A stretch of 64,000 bases of DNA from Pseudoluteimonas sp047602125 (GTDB lineage Bacteria > Pseudomonadota > Gammaproteobacteria > Xanthomonadales > Xanthomonadaceae): positions 620,001-684,000 of the forward strand of contig JASGIB010000001.1 of NCBI GenBank assembly GCA_047602125.1, in the 5' to 3' direction. Under the pieces are notes generated by a model. It saw only the letters and a program-made list of their open reading frames with translations, made no database searches and was not told where the DNA came from. This document shows, in pieces, positions 53,034 to 61,267 of the stretch (positions are counted from its first letter, which is position 1; each line of letters opens with the position of its first letter). The position numbers and the translations under genes were made by a program.

Positions 53034-54308
53034 TCATGAACCGCTGGCGTCCAGCACGCGCAACGCAGCGGCCGCGGTATGGAACGATCCGAACACCAGT
53101 ACGCGATCCCCGGGCTGCGCCTGCGCGCGTGCATCGGCAAGCGCGGCGGCGACATCGGCCGCGCGCGCCGCATCGGCGGCGGCCGTGCCCGCGAGGCTCG
53201 CCGCCAGCGCATCCACGCCCTGCCCGCGCGGACCCGCGCCTTCCAGCCCGGCGATCCACCAGCGATCCACGCACGCGGCGAGTTTCGCGACGATGCCGGC
53301 GACATCCTTGTCCGCGAGTGCCGCGAACACCGCGAACACGCGTCCCTGCGCCGGGTTCGCCGCCAGCCACGCTGCAAGTTCGCCCGCGGCCTGCGGGTTG
53401 TGGGCGACATCGACGACGATGTCGATGCCGTCGCGTTCGAACGACTGCAGCCGCCCCGGCACGTTCGCTTCGGCGACACCGCGCGCCCAGGCGTCTTCCG
53501 GAATCGCGAGGCCGGAGGCGCGCAAGGCGGCGATCGCGGTCGCGGCATTGCGTATTTGCGCCGGCGCGGCCAGGCGTGGCATCGGCAATTGCAATTCGAA
53601 ACCCGGTTCCCGCCATGTCCAATGCGCGGCATCGATGGGTGCGAACAGGAAATCGCAGTTGGCGCGGATCGCGCTCGCGCCGATGGCGTAGGCATGGCGC
53701 AGCACGCTGGCCGGCGGATCGTCCTCGCCCAGCACCAGCGGTTTCCACGCCCGCGCGATGCCGGCTTTTTCGAAACCGATCGCCTCGCGTTCTTCGCCGA
53801 GCCAATCGACATGGTCGATGTCCACGGTGGTCACCACCGCGACGTCGGCATCGACGATGTTGACCGCGTCCAGCCGGCCGCCGAGGCCGACTTCGAGCAC
53901 GGCGAGGTCGAGGTCCGCGCGTTCGAACAACCACAGCGCCGCCAGCGTGCCGTGTTCGAAATACGTCAACGACGTATCGCCGCGCGCAGCCTCCACCGCT
54001 TCCAAGGCTTCGACCAGTTCGTCATCGCCGGCATCGCGGCCATCGATGCGCACGCGTTCGTTGTAGGCCAGCAGGTGCGGCGAGGTGTAGGCGCCGACGC
54101 GCAGGCCGGCCGCGCGCGCAATGGTTTCGATGAAGGCGACGGCCGAGCCCTTGCCGTTGGTGCCGCCGACGGTGATGACGCACGGTGCCGGTTTCCCGAG
54201 CGGGATGCGCCGGGCGACTTCGCGCACGCGTTCGAGGCCGAGGTCGATGGCCTTGGGGTGCTGGCGTTCGAGCCGCGCCAGCCAATCGTCCAGTGTTCGC
54301 GGATTCAC
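53034..54308 (-). CDS. folC: bifunctional folylpolyglutamate synthase/dihydrofolate synthase, GTG start
   Basis: 424 residues from GTG 54308, chosen because it overlaps the stop of the upstream gene (GTGA) and begins the family N-terminus VNPRTLDDWLARLERQHPKA. Mur-ligase fold with P-loop VGGTNGKGSAVAFI, then YTSPHLLAYNERVRIDG, VGLGGRLDAVNIVD and DVAHNPQAAGELAAWL. The enzyme adds glutamate to dihydropteroate and to folates. The frame continues 200 codons upstream of the GTG, but that part is the shadow of the phosphatase gene. Confidence 0.93.
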   Translation of the reverse strand: MNPRTLDDWLARLERQHPKAIDLGLERVREVARRIPLGKPAPCVITVGGTNGKGSAVAFIETIARAAGLRVGAYTSPHLLAYNERVRIDGRDAGDDELVEALEAVEAARGDTSLTYFEHGTLAALWLFERADLDLAVLEVGLGGRLDAVNIVDADVAVVTTVDIDHVDWLGEEREAIGFEKAGIARAWKPLVLGEDDPPASVLRHAYAIGASAIRANCDFLFAPIDAAHWTWREPGFELQLPMPRLAAPAQIRNAATAIAALRASGLAIPEDAWARGVAEANVPGRLQSFERDGIDIVVDVAHNPQAAGELAAWLAANPAQGRVFAVFAALADKDVAGIVAKLAACVDRWWIAGLEGAGPRGQGVDALAASLAGTAAADAARAADVAAALADARAQAQPGDRVLVFGSFHTAAAALRVLDASGS

Positions 54309-54949
54309 AGCGCGCGGTGCACCGCTTCGCCGAACAGCGCGGTGTGGTGACCGGCATCGTTGAGGCGAACGACATCGAGGCGTTCGACGTCCGCGCCTTC
54401 GAGCAGGTTCAGCGTGGCCGGCGCCTGGCGGAAACCCCACAGACGCGACAGCGGGATCCCAAGCACGCGGCACAGCAGCACCCGATTCACCGCATCGTGC
54501 GCAACGACCAGCAGCGTGTCGTCCGCGCCGAGGCCGGCGGTCGCGCGTTCGAACGCCGGCCATGCGCGCTCCAGCACCTGCGGCAGCGATTCGCCGCCGG
54601 GCATCAGCACTTTGTCCGGCGTTTCGCGCCAGGCGCGCAGGCGTTCGCCGTCGCGTTCGCGGATCTCGCTGGCGAGCAGGCCTTCCCATTCGCCGTGCGC
54701 GATTTCCATCAGGCCTTCGTCGAAGGCGAGCATCGACGCGCGCGCTTCGCCCAACGTCAGTTCCGCGGTGCGGCGTGCGCGTGACAACGGCGATGCGACG
54801 GCGCGGTCGATGCGCACTTCGCGCAGGCGTTCGCCCAGCAAACGCGCCTGCGCTTCGCCGGTCGGCGATAGCGGGATGTCTTCCTGGCCCTGGTAGCGGC
54901 CTTCGGCGTTCCACGGCGTTTCACCGTGGCGGGCGAGCAGGATGCGCAT
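54305..54949 (-). CDS. histidine phosphatase family protein
   Basis: 214 residues from ATG 54949. Catalytic motif LLARHGETPWNAEGRYQGQE (R7, H8), SPLSRARRTAELTL (second Arg), and LLVVAHDAVNRVLLCRVL (second His). This is the phosphoglycerate-mutase-like/GpmB or CobC-like group of phosphatases; the exact substrate cannot be told. The stop overlaps the folC GTG by four bases, so the pair is translationally coupled. Confidence 0.9.
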   Translation of the reverse strand: MRILLARHGETPWNAEGRYQGQEDIPLSPTGEAQARLLGERLREVRIDRAVASPLSRARRTAELTLGEARASMLAFDEGLMEIAHGEWEGLLASEIRERDGERLRAWRETPDKVLMPGGESLPQVLERAWPAFERATAGLGADDTLLVVAHDAVNRVLLCRVLGIPLSRLWGFRQAPATLNLLEGADVERLDVVRLNDAGHHTALFGEAVHRAL

Positions 54950-55042
54950 GCGGTGGCGGCGTGGCGGCGCGGGGTGCGTAGTGTATCGGCGACCGTCGCC
55001 CGGCTGGGGCACACTGCCCGTCCCGGTTTCGTGGAGCGACGG

Positions 55043-55435
55043 ATGGAACGGCAGGCGAAGGGCAGTTTCGAGGTGAAGCGCACGCCGCAGGATGCGCTCG
55101 ATGCCGGCGACGGCGCGCAGGTCGGGCATGTGCGCTTCGACAAGCGCTTCCATGGGCCGCTGGAGGCGACCAGCGTGGTGCACATGCTCGCGGTCGGCAC
55201 GGACGTGCCGGGCTCGGCGGCCTACGTGGCGATCGAACGGATCGCCGGCACGCTCGACGGCCGCCAGGGCAGTTTCCTGACCCAGCACAGCGGGACGCTG
55301 GACCGCGGCCAGCCGACGCTGGCGCTCACCGTGGTCCCGGACTCGGGCACCGGCGAACTCGCGGGGCTGCGCGGGCGCATGGCCATCGACATCGTCGATG
55401 GCGCGCACTTCTATACATTCGACTACGTATTGTAG
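55043..55435 (+). CDS. DUF3224 family protein
   Basis: 130 residues from ATG 55043, the usual DUF3224 length: GSFEVKRTPQDALDAGDGAQ, FDKRFHGPLEATSVVHMLAV and HSGTLDRGQPTLALTVVPDS with GTGELAGLRGRMAIDI near the end. Small beta-barrel-like fold of unknown function. The TAG stop is formed by the GTAGGACGGGCCGTCGG repeat at 55432. Divergent from the phosphatase gene with a 93-base gap. Confidence 0.85.
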   Translation: MERQAKGSFEVKRTPQDALDAGDGAQVGHVRFDKRFHGPLEATSVVHMLAVGTDVPGSAAYVAIERIAGTLDGRQGSFLTQHSGTLDRGQPTLALTVVPDSGTGELAGLRGRMAIDIVDGAHFYTFDYVL

Positions 55436-55455
55436 GACGGGCCGTCGGCCTGAAC
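55432..55455. repeat. GTAGG-type repeat supplying the stop of the DUF3224 gene
   Basis: GTAGGACGGGCCGTCGG starts two bases before the stop codon TAG (55433-55435), followed by a complementary part (GGCCTGAACGACCGG). The element resembles the GTAGGCGGGCCGCGCCCGTC repeat at 57741 but has a less clear second arm. Confidence 0.5.
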
Positions 55456-55486
55456 GACCGGCACGGGGCAGCCCGCACCCGGCGCG

Positions 55487-55492
55487 TATAAT
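55487..55492 (+). promoter_or_regulatory. -10 box upstream of tdh
   Basis: A perfect TATAAT (in GCGTATAATTCGCG) lies 27 bases before the tdh start codon in an otherwise GC-rich gap. No good TTGACA-like -35 is seen at the usual distance. It suggests a promoter for the tdh-kbl operon. Confidence 0.5.
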
Positions 55493-55519
55493 TCGCGTTC
55501 CACCGAACGGGCAAACGCC

Positions 55520-56554
55520 ATGCCGCAGATGATGAAGGCGCTGGTGAAGCGCGAAGCCGCCAAGGGCATCTGGATGGAAGAGGTGCCGGTGCCGGCGCCG
55601 GGCCCGAACGAAGTCCTGATCAAGCTCGAGAAGACCGCGATCTGCGGCACCGACCTGCACATCTACCTGTGGGACGAGTGGAGCCAGCGCACGATCAAGC
55701 CGGGCCTGGTGATCGGCCACGAATTCGTCGGCCGCATCGTCGAACTCGGCCCGGGCGTGACCGGCTACAGGATCGGGCAGCGCGTGTCCGCCGAAGGCCA
55801 CATCGTCTGCGGCCATTGCCGCAACTGCCGCGCCGGGCGCCAGCACCTGTGCCCGAACACCGTCGGCATCGGCGTGAACCGCGACGGCGCCTTCGCCGAA
55901 TACATCGTGATGCCGGCCTCGAACCTCTGGCCGATCCCGGACCAGATCCCGAGCGAGCTGGCCGCGTTCTTCGACCCCTACGGCAACGCCGCGCACTGCG
56001 CGCTGGAATTCGACGTGGTCGGCGAGGACGTGCTGATCACCGGCGCCGGCCCGATCGGCATCATCGCCGCGGGCATTTGCAAGTACATCGGCGCGCGCAA
56101 CGTCGTCGTCACCGACGTCAACGATTTCCGTCTGAAGCTCGCCGCGGACATGGGCGCGACGCGCGTGGTCAACGTATCCAACACTTCGTTGAAGGAAGTG
56201 ATGGCCGACCTGCACATGGAAGGTTTCGACGTCGGCCTGGAGATGAGCGGCAACCCGCGCGCGTTCAACGACATGCTCGACTGCATGTACAACGGCGGCA
56301 AGATCGCGATGCTCGGGATCATGCCCAAGGGCGCGGGCGTGGACTGGGACAAGATCATCTTCAAGGGCCTGACCCTGCACGGCATCTACGGCCGGCGCAT
56401 GTACGAGACCTGGTACAAGATGACGCAGCTGGTGTTGAGCGGATTCCCGCTGGGCAAGGTGCTCACCCACCAGTTGCCGATCGACGAATTCCAGAAGGGC
56501 TTCGACCTGATGGAAGGCGGCAAGTCGGGCAAGGTGGTGCTGTCGTGGAACTGA
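55520..56554 (+). CDS. tdh: L-threonine 3-dehydrogenase
   Basis: 344 residues, family length. MDR fold with catalytic zinc residues C42 (ICGTDLHIYL) and H67-E68 (VIGHEFVGR), structural zinc cysteines C97, C100, C103 and C111, and the NAD-binding motif ITGAGPIGIIAAGICKYIGA. Oxidises threonine to 2-amino-3-ketobutyrate, which Kbl then cleaves to glycine and acetyl-CoA. Its stop codon lies inside the kbl reading frame, whose GTG start overlaps by ten bases. Confidence 0.97.
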   Translation: MPQMMKALVKREAAKGIWMEEVPVPAPGPNEVLIKLEKTAICGTDLHIYLWDEWSQRTIKPGLVIGHEFVGRIVELGPGVTGYRIGQRVSAEGHIVCGHCRNCRAGRQHLCPNTVGIGVNRDGAFAEYIVMPASNLWPIPDQIPSELAAFFDPYGNAAHCALEFDVVGEDVLITGAGPIGIIAAGICKYIGARNVVVTDVNDFRLKLAADMGATRVVNVSNTSLKEVMADLHMEGFDVGLEMSGNPRAFNDMLDCMYNGGKIAMLGIMPKGAGVDWDKIIFKGLTLHGIYGRRMYETWYKMTQLVLSGFPLGKVLTHQLPIDEFQKGFDLMEGGKSGKVVLSWN

Positions 56555-57738
56555 CCGCCCGCTACGCCGACACCCTGGACGAGATCCGCACAGCAGGCCT
56601 GTTCAAGTCCGAGCGCATCATCACCAGCCCGCAATCGGCCGAGATCGAGCTCGCCGACGGGCGCAAGGTGCTGAACTTCTGCGCCAACAATTACCTCGGC
56701 CTTGCGGATCATCCGGACATCATCGCCGAGGCGAAGAAGGCGCTGGACACCCACGGTTTCGGCATGGCCTCGGTGCGCTTCATCTGCGGCACGCAGGACC
56801 TGCACAAACAGCTGGAAAAGACGATCGCCGACTTCTTCGGCACCGAGGACACCATCCTCTACGCCGCCTGCTTCGACGCCAATGGCGGCCTGTTCGAACC
56901 GCTGCTGGACGAGAACGACGCGATCATCAGCGATGCGCTCAACCACGCGTCGATCATCGACGGCGTGCGCCTGTGCAAGGCGAAGCGCTACCGCTACGCC
57001 AACTGCGACATGGCCGACCTGGAGGCGCAGCTCAAGCAGGCGAAGGCCGATGGCGCGCGCACCATCATGATCACCACCGATGGCGTGTTCTCGATGGACG
57101 GCTTCATCGCCCCGCTGGACGAGATCACCGCGCTGGCGAAGCAGTACGGCGCGCTGGTGCACATCGACGAATGCCATGCCACCGGCTTCCTCGGCGCGAC
57201 CGGCCGCGGCTCGGCCGAAGTGAACGGCGTGCTGGACCGCATCGACATCTTCACCGGCACCCTGGGCAAGGCGATGGGCGGCGCGCTGGGCGGCTTCACC
57301 ACCGCGAAGCGCGAAGTGATCGAACTGCTGCGCCAGCGTTCGCGTCCGTATCTTTTCTCCAACTCGCTGCCGCCGCACGTGGTGGCCGCCGGCATCAAGG
57401 CCTTCGAGATGCTGGCCGCCGCCGGCGACCTGCGCACGCGCCTGCAGGAGAACACCGCATACTTCCGCGAGCGCATGACCGCCGCCGGCTTCGACATCAA
57501 GCCGGGCGTGCACCCGATCAGCCCGGTGATGCTGTACGACGCGCCGCTGGCGCAGCGCTTCGCCGAGCGGCTGCTGGAGGAAGGCATCTACGCGATCGGT
57601 TTCTTCTTCCCGGTGGTCGCCAAGGGCCAGGCGCGCATCCGCACCCAGATCAGTGCCGCGCACACCCGCGAGCACTTGGACCGCGCCATCGATGCGTTCA
57701 CCCGCATCGGCAAGGAACTGGGCGTGCTGAAGGCCTGA
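56545..57738 (+). CDS. kbl: glycine C-acetyltransferase (2-amino-3-ketobutyrate CoA ligase), GTG start
   Basis: 397 residues from GTG 56545, the only start in frame that gives the family N-terminus VELTARYADTLDEIRTAGLF and the normal length of about 398. PLP-dependent alpha-oxoamine synthase motifs: VLNFCANNYLGLADHPDI, FGMASVRFICGTQDLHKQLE, and the PLP Lys in GTLGKAMGGALGG (K242). The ten-base overlap with tdh indicates translational coupling. The pair splits threonine into glycine and acetyl-CoA in the cytoplasm. Confidence 0.97.
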   Translation: MELTARYADTLDEIRTAGLFKSERIITSPQSAEIELADGRKVLNFCANNYLGLADHPDIIAEAKKALDTHGFGMASVRFICGTQDLHKQLEKTIADFFGTEDTILYAACFDANGGLFEPLLDENDAIISDALNHASIIDGVRLCKAKRYRYANCDMADLEAQLKQAKADGARTIMITTDGVFSMDGFIAPLDEITALAKQYGALVHIDECHATGFLGATGRGSAEVNGVLDRIDIFTGTLGKAMGGALGGFTTAKREVIELLRQRSRPYLFSNSLPPHVVAAGIKAFEMLAAAGDLRTRLQENTAYFRERMTAAGFDIKPGVHPISPVMLYDAPLAQRFAERLLEEGIYAIGFFFPVVAKGQARIRTQISAAHTREHLDRAIDAFTRIGKELGVLKA

Positions 57739-57740
57739 AT

Positions 57741-57764
57741 GTAGGCGGGCCGCGCCCGTCCTAC
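57741..57764. repeat. GTAGG-type palindromic repeat between kbl and a pseudouridine synthase gene
   Basis: Outer ends GTAGG (57741-57745) and CCTAC (57760-57764) enclose CGGGC and GCCCG arms, forming an inverted repeat of 24 bases. The complementary CTA at 57761-57763 supplies the stop codon of the convergent pseudouridine synthase gene. kbl stops (TGA) just before it. Together they may also terminate transcription. Confidence 0.7.
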
Positions 57765-58492
57765 GACAGCGATTCGATCTCCTTCGCCGTCAGCTCGCGC
57801 CACTGCCATTTCGGCAGGTCGCCCAACGCCAGCGGCCCGATCGCGACGCGCACCAGCCGCAGCACGCCGATGTCGAACGCGGCCAGCAATCGCCGGATCT
57901 GCCGGTTGCGGCCTTCGTCCAGCACGATTTCCAGCCACGCATTCTTCGCGCCGCTGCGCAGCAGTACTGCCGACTTCGCACGCAAGGTTTCGCCATCGAT
58001 GTCGACACCGGCCTGCATCGCCGCCAGCGTGGCGGCATCCGGGATGCGATCGACCTGCACGTGGTAGGTCTTGTCGGGGCCCATGTCCGGATCGGTGATG
58101 CGTGCCGCCCACTGCGGATCGTTGCAGAACAGCAGTAGGCCTTCACTGGCCTTGTCGAGCCGCCCGACCGGTGCGATCCACGGCAGGCCGGCGCCGTCGA
58201 AGCAGCGATAAACCGTATCGCGTCCGCGTTCGTCGCGTGCCGTCGTCACGAGGCCACGCGGCTTGTTGAGCATCAGGCAGATGCGCGATGCAGCGGTTTC
58301 ATCCAGGTCGCGGCCATCGACGGCGATGCGCGAGACGCCCTGGATCGTCGGGAATTCCGGGTCGCGGACGACGCGATCATCCACGCATACGCGCCCTGCG
58401 CGGATCCATTCCGCCGCTTGCGTGCGCGAGCAGATCCCGCGCTTCGACAGCGCGCGGGCGAGGCCATGCCGCGTGGCGGTCGCCCGGCTCAG
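57761..58492 (-). CDS. RsuA/RluB-family rRNA pseudouridine synthase, CTG start inferred
   Basis: 243 residues. An S4 domain (GLARALSKRGICSRTQAAEW, about residues 10-60) precedes the catalytic domain with LNKPRGLVTTARDERG, VGRLDKASEGLLLFCND (catalytic D113) and LDEGRNRQIRRLLAAF. It converts specific uridines of rRNA or tRNA to pseudouridine. No ATG, GTG or TTG is found in frame upstream of the S4 domain; a CTG at 58492 overlaps the stop of the preceding gene (CTGA) and would give SRATATRHGLARALSKRG. I therefore propose CTG as the start. Stop is in a palindromic repeat. Confidence 0.88.
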   Translation of the reverse strand: MSRATATRHGLARALSKRGICSRTQAAEWIRAGRVCVDDRVVRDPEFPTIQGVSRIAVDGRDLDETAASRICLMLNKPRGLVTTARDERGRDTVYRCFDGAGLPWIAPVGRLDKASEGLLLFCNDPQWAARITDPDMGPDKTYHVQVDRIPDAATLAAMQAGVDIDGETLRAKSAVLLRSGAKNAWLEIVLDEGRNRQIRRLLAAFDIGVLRLVRVAIGPLALGDLPKWQWRELTAKEIESLS

Positions 58493-58995
58493 TTGTCCTT
58501 CGCGGGCTCGGCGGGAGGCGTCGGTGCCACGGCCGGCGCGGGATCGGGCTTGCGGCCCACCACGCGCACGCCACGCGCCTTCATCCAGGCATCGAACTCG
58601 TCCGCGGTCATGCGCTTGCCGTTCTGGGTCATGTTGAAGCGCCAGGGCGTGTTGTCCCACTGCGTCTGTGGCTTGTACGCCGCCGGATCGTTGGGATCCA
58701 CGCTGCCCGCCGCACCGGGCCGCATCGCGTTGGCGATGTTGCCGCAACTGGCGAGGCGAAGGCGCAGCAGCACCTGGTCCACCGACTGGCTGGCATCGTA
58801 GGCCTGCGACAGTACCGCGCCGGTCGCGCCGAGGTCGGTGTAAGCGGGTATCAATTCGCTGGCGACCGGAGCCAACGACAACGAGTTGCCCGGCGATACC
58901 AGCGCCGCCGTCGTGCAGCCGCCTGCGACGACATCCGCATGCGCGAATGCGGGAAAGAGGAGCAAAGCCGTCGCCGCGAAAGGAATGAGCCGCAT
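58489..58995 (-). CDS. secreted protein of unknown function
   Basis: 168 residues with a signal peptide (LIPFAATALLLFPAFAHA). The mature part has two cysteines (GGCTTAAL and LASCGNIANAM), a helical middle and a C-terminal region with WDNTPWRFNMTQNGKRMTAD and EFDAWMKARGVRVV, then a Pro/Ala-rich tail. I do not recognise a family, though similar sequences are likely in related genera. Overlaps the downstream pseudouridine synthase by four bases. Confidence 0.7.
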   Translation of the reverse strand: MRLIPFAATALLLFPAFAHADVVAGGCTTAALVSPGNSLSLAPVASELIPAYTDLGATGAVLSQAYDASQSVDQVLLRLRLASCGNIANAMRPGAAGSVDPNDPAAYKPQTQWDNTPWRFNMTQNGKRMTADEFDAWMKARGVRVVGRKPDPAPAVAPTPPAEPAKDN

Positions 58996-59073
58996 GTCAT
59001 CGTCCTTGGAATACGCGCCCCGAGTGTAGGCGCGCGCGCAAATGCGGACAAGCCAACATCCGGTTCATGATCG

Positions 59074-59108
59074 CGAAAACACGAAGCCCGGCACTGAGCC
59101 GGGCTTCG
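59074..59108 (-). terminator. terminator downstream of the OmpA-family gene
   Basis: Stem CGAAGCCCGGC (59082-59092) pairs with GCCGGGCTTCG (59098-59108) around ACTGA. On the minus strand the hairpin is followed by GTGTTTT. An 11-base-pair GC-rich stem 26 bases after the stop codon is a good intrinsic terminator, though the U run is short and slightly offset. Confidence 0.75.
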
Positions 59109-59133
59109 CTTGCAGCTTGGAACTGGCGTCCGA

Positions 59134-60219
59134 TCAGTTCTGGACGTTCAGCTCGGTGCGACGGTTGGTTTCGTTCTTGCAGTCCGGCAGCGTCTGCGGG
59201 GTCTGCACGAGCGGACGGCTCTCGCCATAACCATTCGGACCCACCAGGCGACCGGCGTCGATGCCGTTGCTGGTCAGGTAGTCGTACACGGCGCGGGCGC
59301 GACGCTCGGACAGGCCCTGGTTGTAGGTATCGGAACCGCAGAGGTCGGTGTGGCCGGCCACTTCGACGCGCAGGTCGGGGTAGCGCTGCAGGATGCTCAC
59401 GGCCTCGTTCAGGATCGCAACCGCATCCGGACGGAGCGTCGACTTATCGAAGTCGAAGTTCACGCCCTTCAGGTCGATGGCGACCTGCACCGGGCAGCCG
59501 TCCGGACCGATGGTCTGGCCAGCCTGCGAACCCGGGCACTTGTCGTCGCAATCGTTCACGCCGTCGCCGTCGCTGTCCATGTCGGAGCAGCTCGGAGCAG
59601 CCGGCGTCGGGGCCACCGGCTCCGGACCCAGCGGGATCACGACGCCGACGGAGGCCAGGACGTCGCTGAAGTTGTCCGAACCCAGGTCGCCGCCTGCCGC
59701 GTTGACGGCATCGTTATCCATGTCGAAACGCACCGCGAGTTCGGTACGCACGCCGACGCGGCCGAGGTCACCCTGCAAGCCGAGACCGAACTTGCCGGCC
59801 AGGTTGCCGCCTTCGCGCTCGCCCGGCGAGTTCACCGGATCGGCGAAATTTTGGTACTCCTCTTCGTGGCGCTGGTAGCCCAGGCCCATGAGGATGTAGG
59901 GGTTCCAGGTACGTCCTTCGGCGATGAAGTGACGACGGAGATCAAGGGAGACGCCGTACTGGCTCCACCACAGATCCTCGTCCTGGTTCTGCTTCGGGTT
60001 CTGCCAATTCAGCTGGCCGTCCAGCGACCAGTTCTGGTTAATGAACTTGCCCACGCCGATCGCCGCGAACATCGCGTTTTCGGTGTCACGGCTATTGTCC
60101 TGATAGTTGTAACCAACGTCGCCGGTGAGGTACCAACGGTCGTCGAAGGTCTGCGCAGAAGCAGCCTGAGCCACGCCCAGTCCGCACAGCAGCGCAGCGC
60201 AGAGCAGTTTCTTGTTCAT
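59134..60219 (-). CDS. OmpA-family outer-membrane protein
   Basis: 361 residues from ATG 60219, with an AAGGAG ribosome site six bases upstream and a signal peptide ending ASA. An eight-strand beta-barrel region (about residues 24-200, DRWYLTGDVGYNYQ at the start) is followed by a Cys- and Asp-rich thrombospondin-3-type linker (SDMDSDGDGVNDCDDKCPG). A C-terminal OmpA domain has VNFDFDKSTLRPDAVAILNE, VEVAGHTDLCGSDTYNQGLS and RRARAVYDYL. It links the outer membrane to peptidoglycan. Signals for high expression fit an abundant porin-like protein. Confidence 0.93.
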   Translation of the reverse strand: MNKKLLCAALLCGLGVAQAASAQTFDDRWYLTGDVGYNYQDNSRDTENAMFAAIGVGKFINQNWSLDGQLNWQNPKQNQDEDLWWSQYGVSLDLRRHFIAEGRTWNPYILMGLGYQRHEEEYQNFADPVNSPGEREGGNLAGKFGLGLQGDLGRVGVRTELAVRFDMDNDAVNAAGGDLGSDNFSDVLASVGVVIPLGPEPVAPTPAAPSCSDMDSDGDGVNDCDDKCPGSQAGQTIGPDGCPVQVAIDLKGVNFDFDKSTLRPDAVAILNEAVSILQRYPDLRVEVAGHTDLCGSDTYNQGLSERRARAVYDYLTSNGIDAGRLVGPNGYGESRPLVQTPQTLPDCKNETNRRTELNVQN

Positions 60220-60445
60220 CTTCAGCTCCTTGATCAAAGATAGGTATCGCATTAACCAGCGTGGACTCGAATTCAGACGGCCCGACGCGCGCCATCCCGT
60301 CCAGAGTATGGCCGGCCCTGTGAAAGCCGTGTTAACGCTACCATAACAGTTGGGCAATTGCCAACTCGCATCGGTCGCGCAAGGGAAACAATGCGTTCAG
60401 GCGCCGGCGCTTGGCAAGGCCCGGCTGCGGGCACATCGTGGGGCC

Positions 60446-61234
60446 ATGGACATCCCTTCCCTGCCCGCACTCTTCCTGTCGCATGGCTCGCCCATGCTCG
60501 CGATCGAGGATTCCCCCGCGGGCAGATTCCTTGATGGGCTGGGCGCCCAGGTCCCGAAACCACGGGCCATCGTCGTGGCCTCCGCCCATTTCCTGACGGA
60601 TCGCCCGATGCTCGGCGGCCATCCGCGACCGCACACGGTGCACGACTTCGGCGGCTTCCCCGAGCCCCTGTACGCCATCCGCTACCCGGCGCCGGGCGAC
60701 CCGGAGTTGGCCGGGGAGATCGCGGAGCGGATCGCGGCCGCCGGCCTCCCGGTCAAGGTCCGCGAAGGACATGGCTTGGACCATGGCGTCTGGGTTCCCC
60801 TGCGCCGGATGTACCCGGAGGCCGACATCCCGGTCGTGCCGCTGTCGGTCCAGCCGCATGCGGACGCCGCATCCCACTATCGGCTCGGGCAAGCCCTTGC
60901 CGGCCTGGCCGGGGAAGGCGTGCTGGTGATCGGCTCCGGCGGGTTCGTGCACAACCTGGGCGAACTTGCCTGGGGGCAACCCGACGCGCCGATGCCGCAA
61001 TGGGCCCGGGACTTCCGCGGCTGGATGCGGGATCGGGTCATGTCCGGCGACATCGATGCCCTGCTCGACTGGGAGCGCGAGGCGCCGCAGGCGCGCCATG
61101 CGCATCCCACGACCGAACACCTGCTGCCGCTGTTCGTCGCGCTGGGCGCCGCCGGCGAGCACGCGCGCGTCCGCCATCTGCACGATTCGCACGAATACGG
61201 CTCGCTCGCGCTGGACGCCTTCGCCTTCGGCTGA
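60446..61234 (+). CDS. DODA-type (LigB-family) ring-opening dioxygenase
   Basis: 262 residues from ATG 60446. LigB/DODA metal-binding pattern: LPALFLSHGSPMLAI (His13), IVVASAHFLTDR, LDHGVWVPLRRMYPEAD and HPTTEHLLPLFVALGAA. The same family includes YgiD (4,5-DOPA dioxygenase) and plant betalain DODAs; the natural substrate in this organism is not known. The reading frame is open from 60350, but the sequence before M33 is not conserved. Confidence 0.88.
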   Translation: MDIPSLPALFLSHGSPMLAIEDSPAGRFLDGLGAQVPKPRAIVVASAHFLTDRPMLGGHPRPHTVHDFGGFPEPLYAIRYPAPGDPELAGEIAERIAAAGLPVKVREGHGLDHGVWVPLRRMYPEADIPVVPLSVQPHADAASHYRLGQALAGLAGEGVLVIGSGGFVHNLGELAWGQPDAPMPQWARDFRGWMRDRVMSGDIDALLDWEREAPQARHAHPTTEHLLPLFVALGAAGEHARVRHLHDSHEYGSLALDAFAFG

Positions 61235-61267
61235 CGCGTTCGCCATACGCGCCGGTATCCTTGCGCG

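Noticed and set aside
53034..54914. 626-residue form of FolC
   Set aside because: The extra N-terminal 200 residues are an antisense-type reading of the phosphatase gene. The GTG at 54308 gives the normal FolC length.
55669..57738. 689-residue ORF as a fused Tdh-Kbl-like protein
   Set aside because: The first 290 residues are the shadow of tdh in another frame. The real Kbl starts at GTG 56545.
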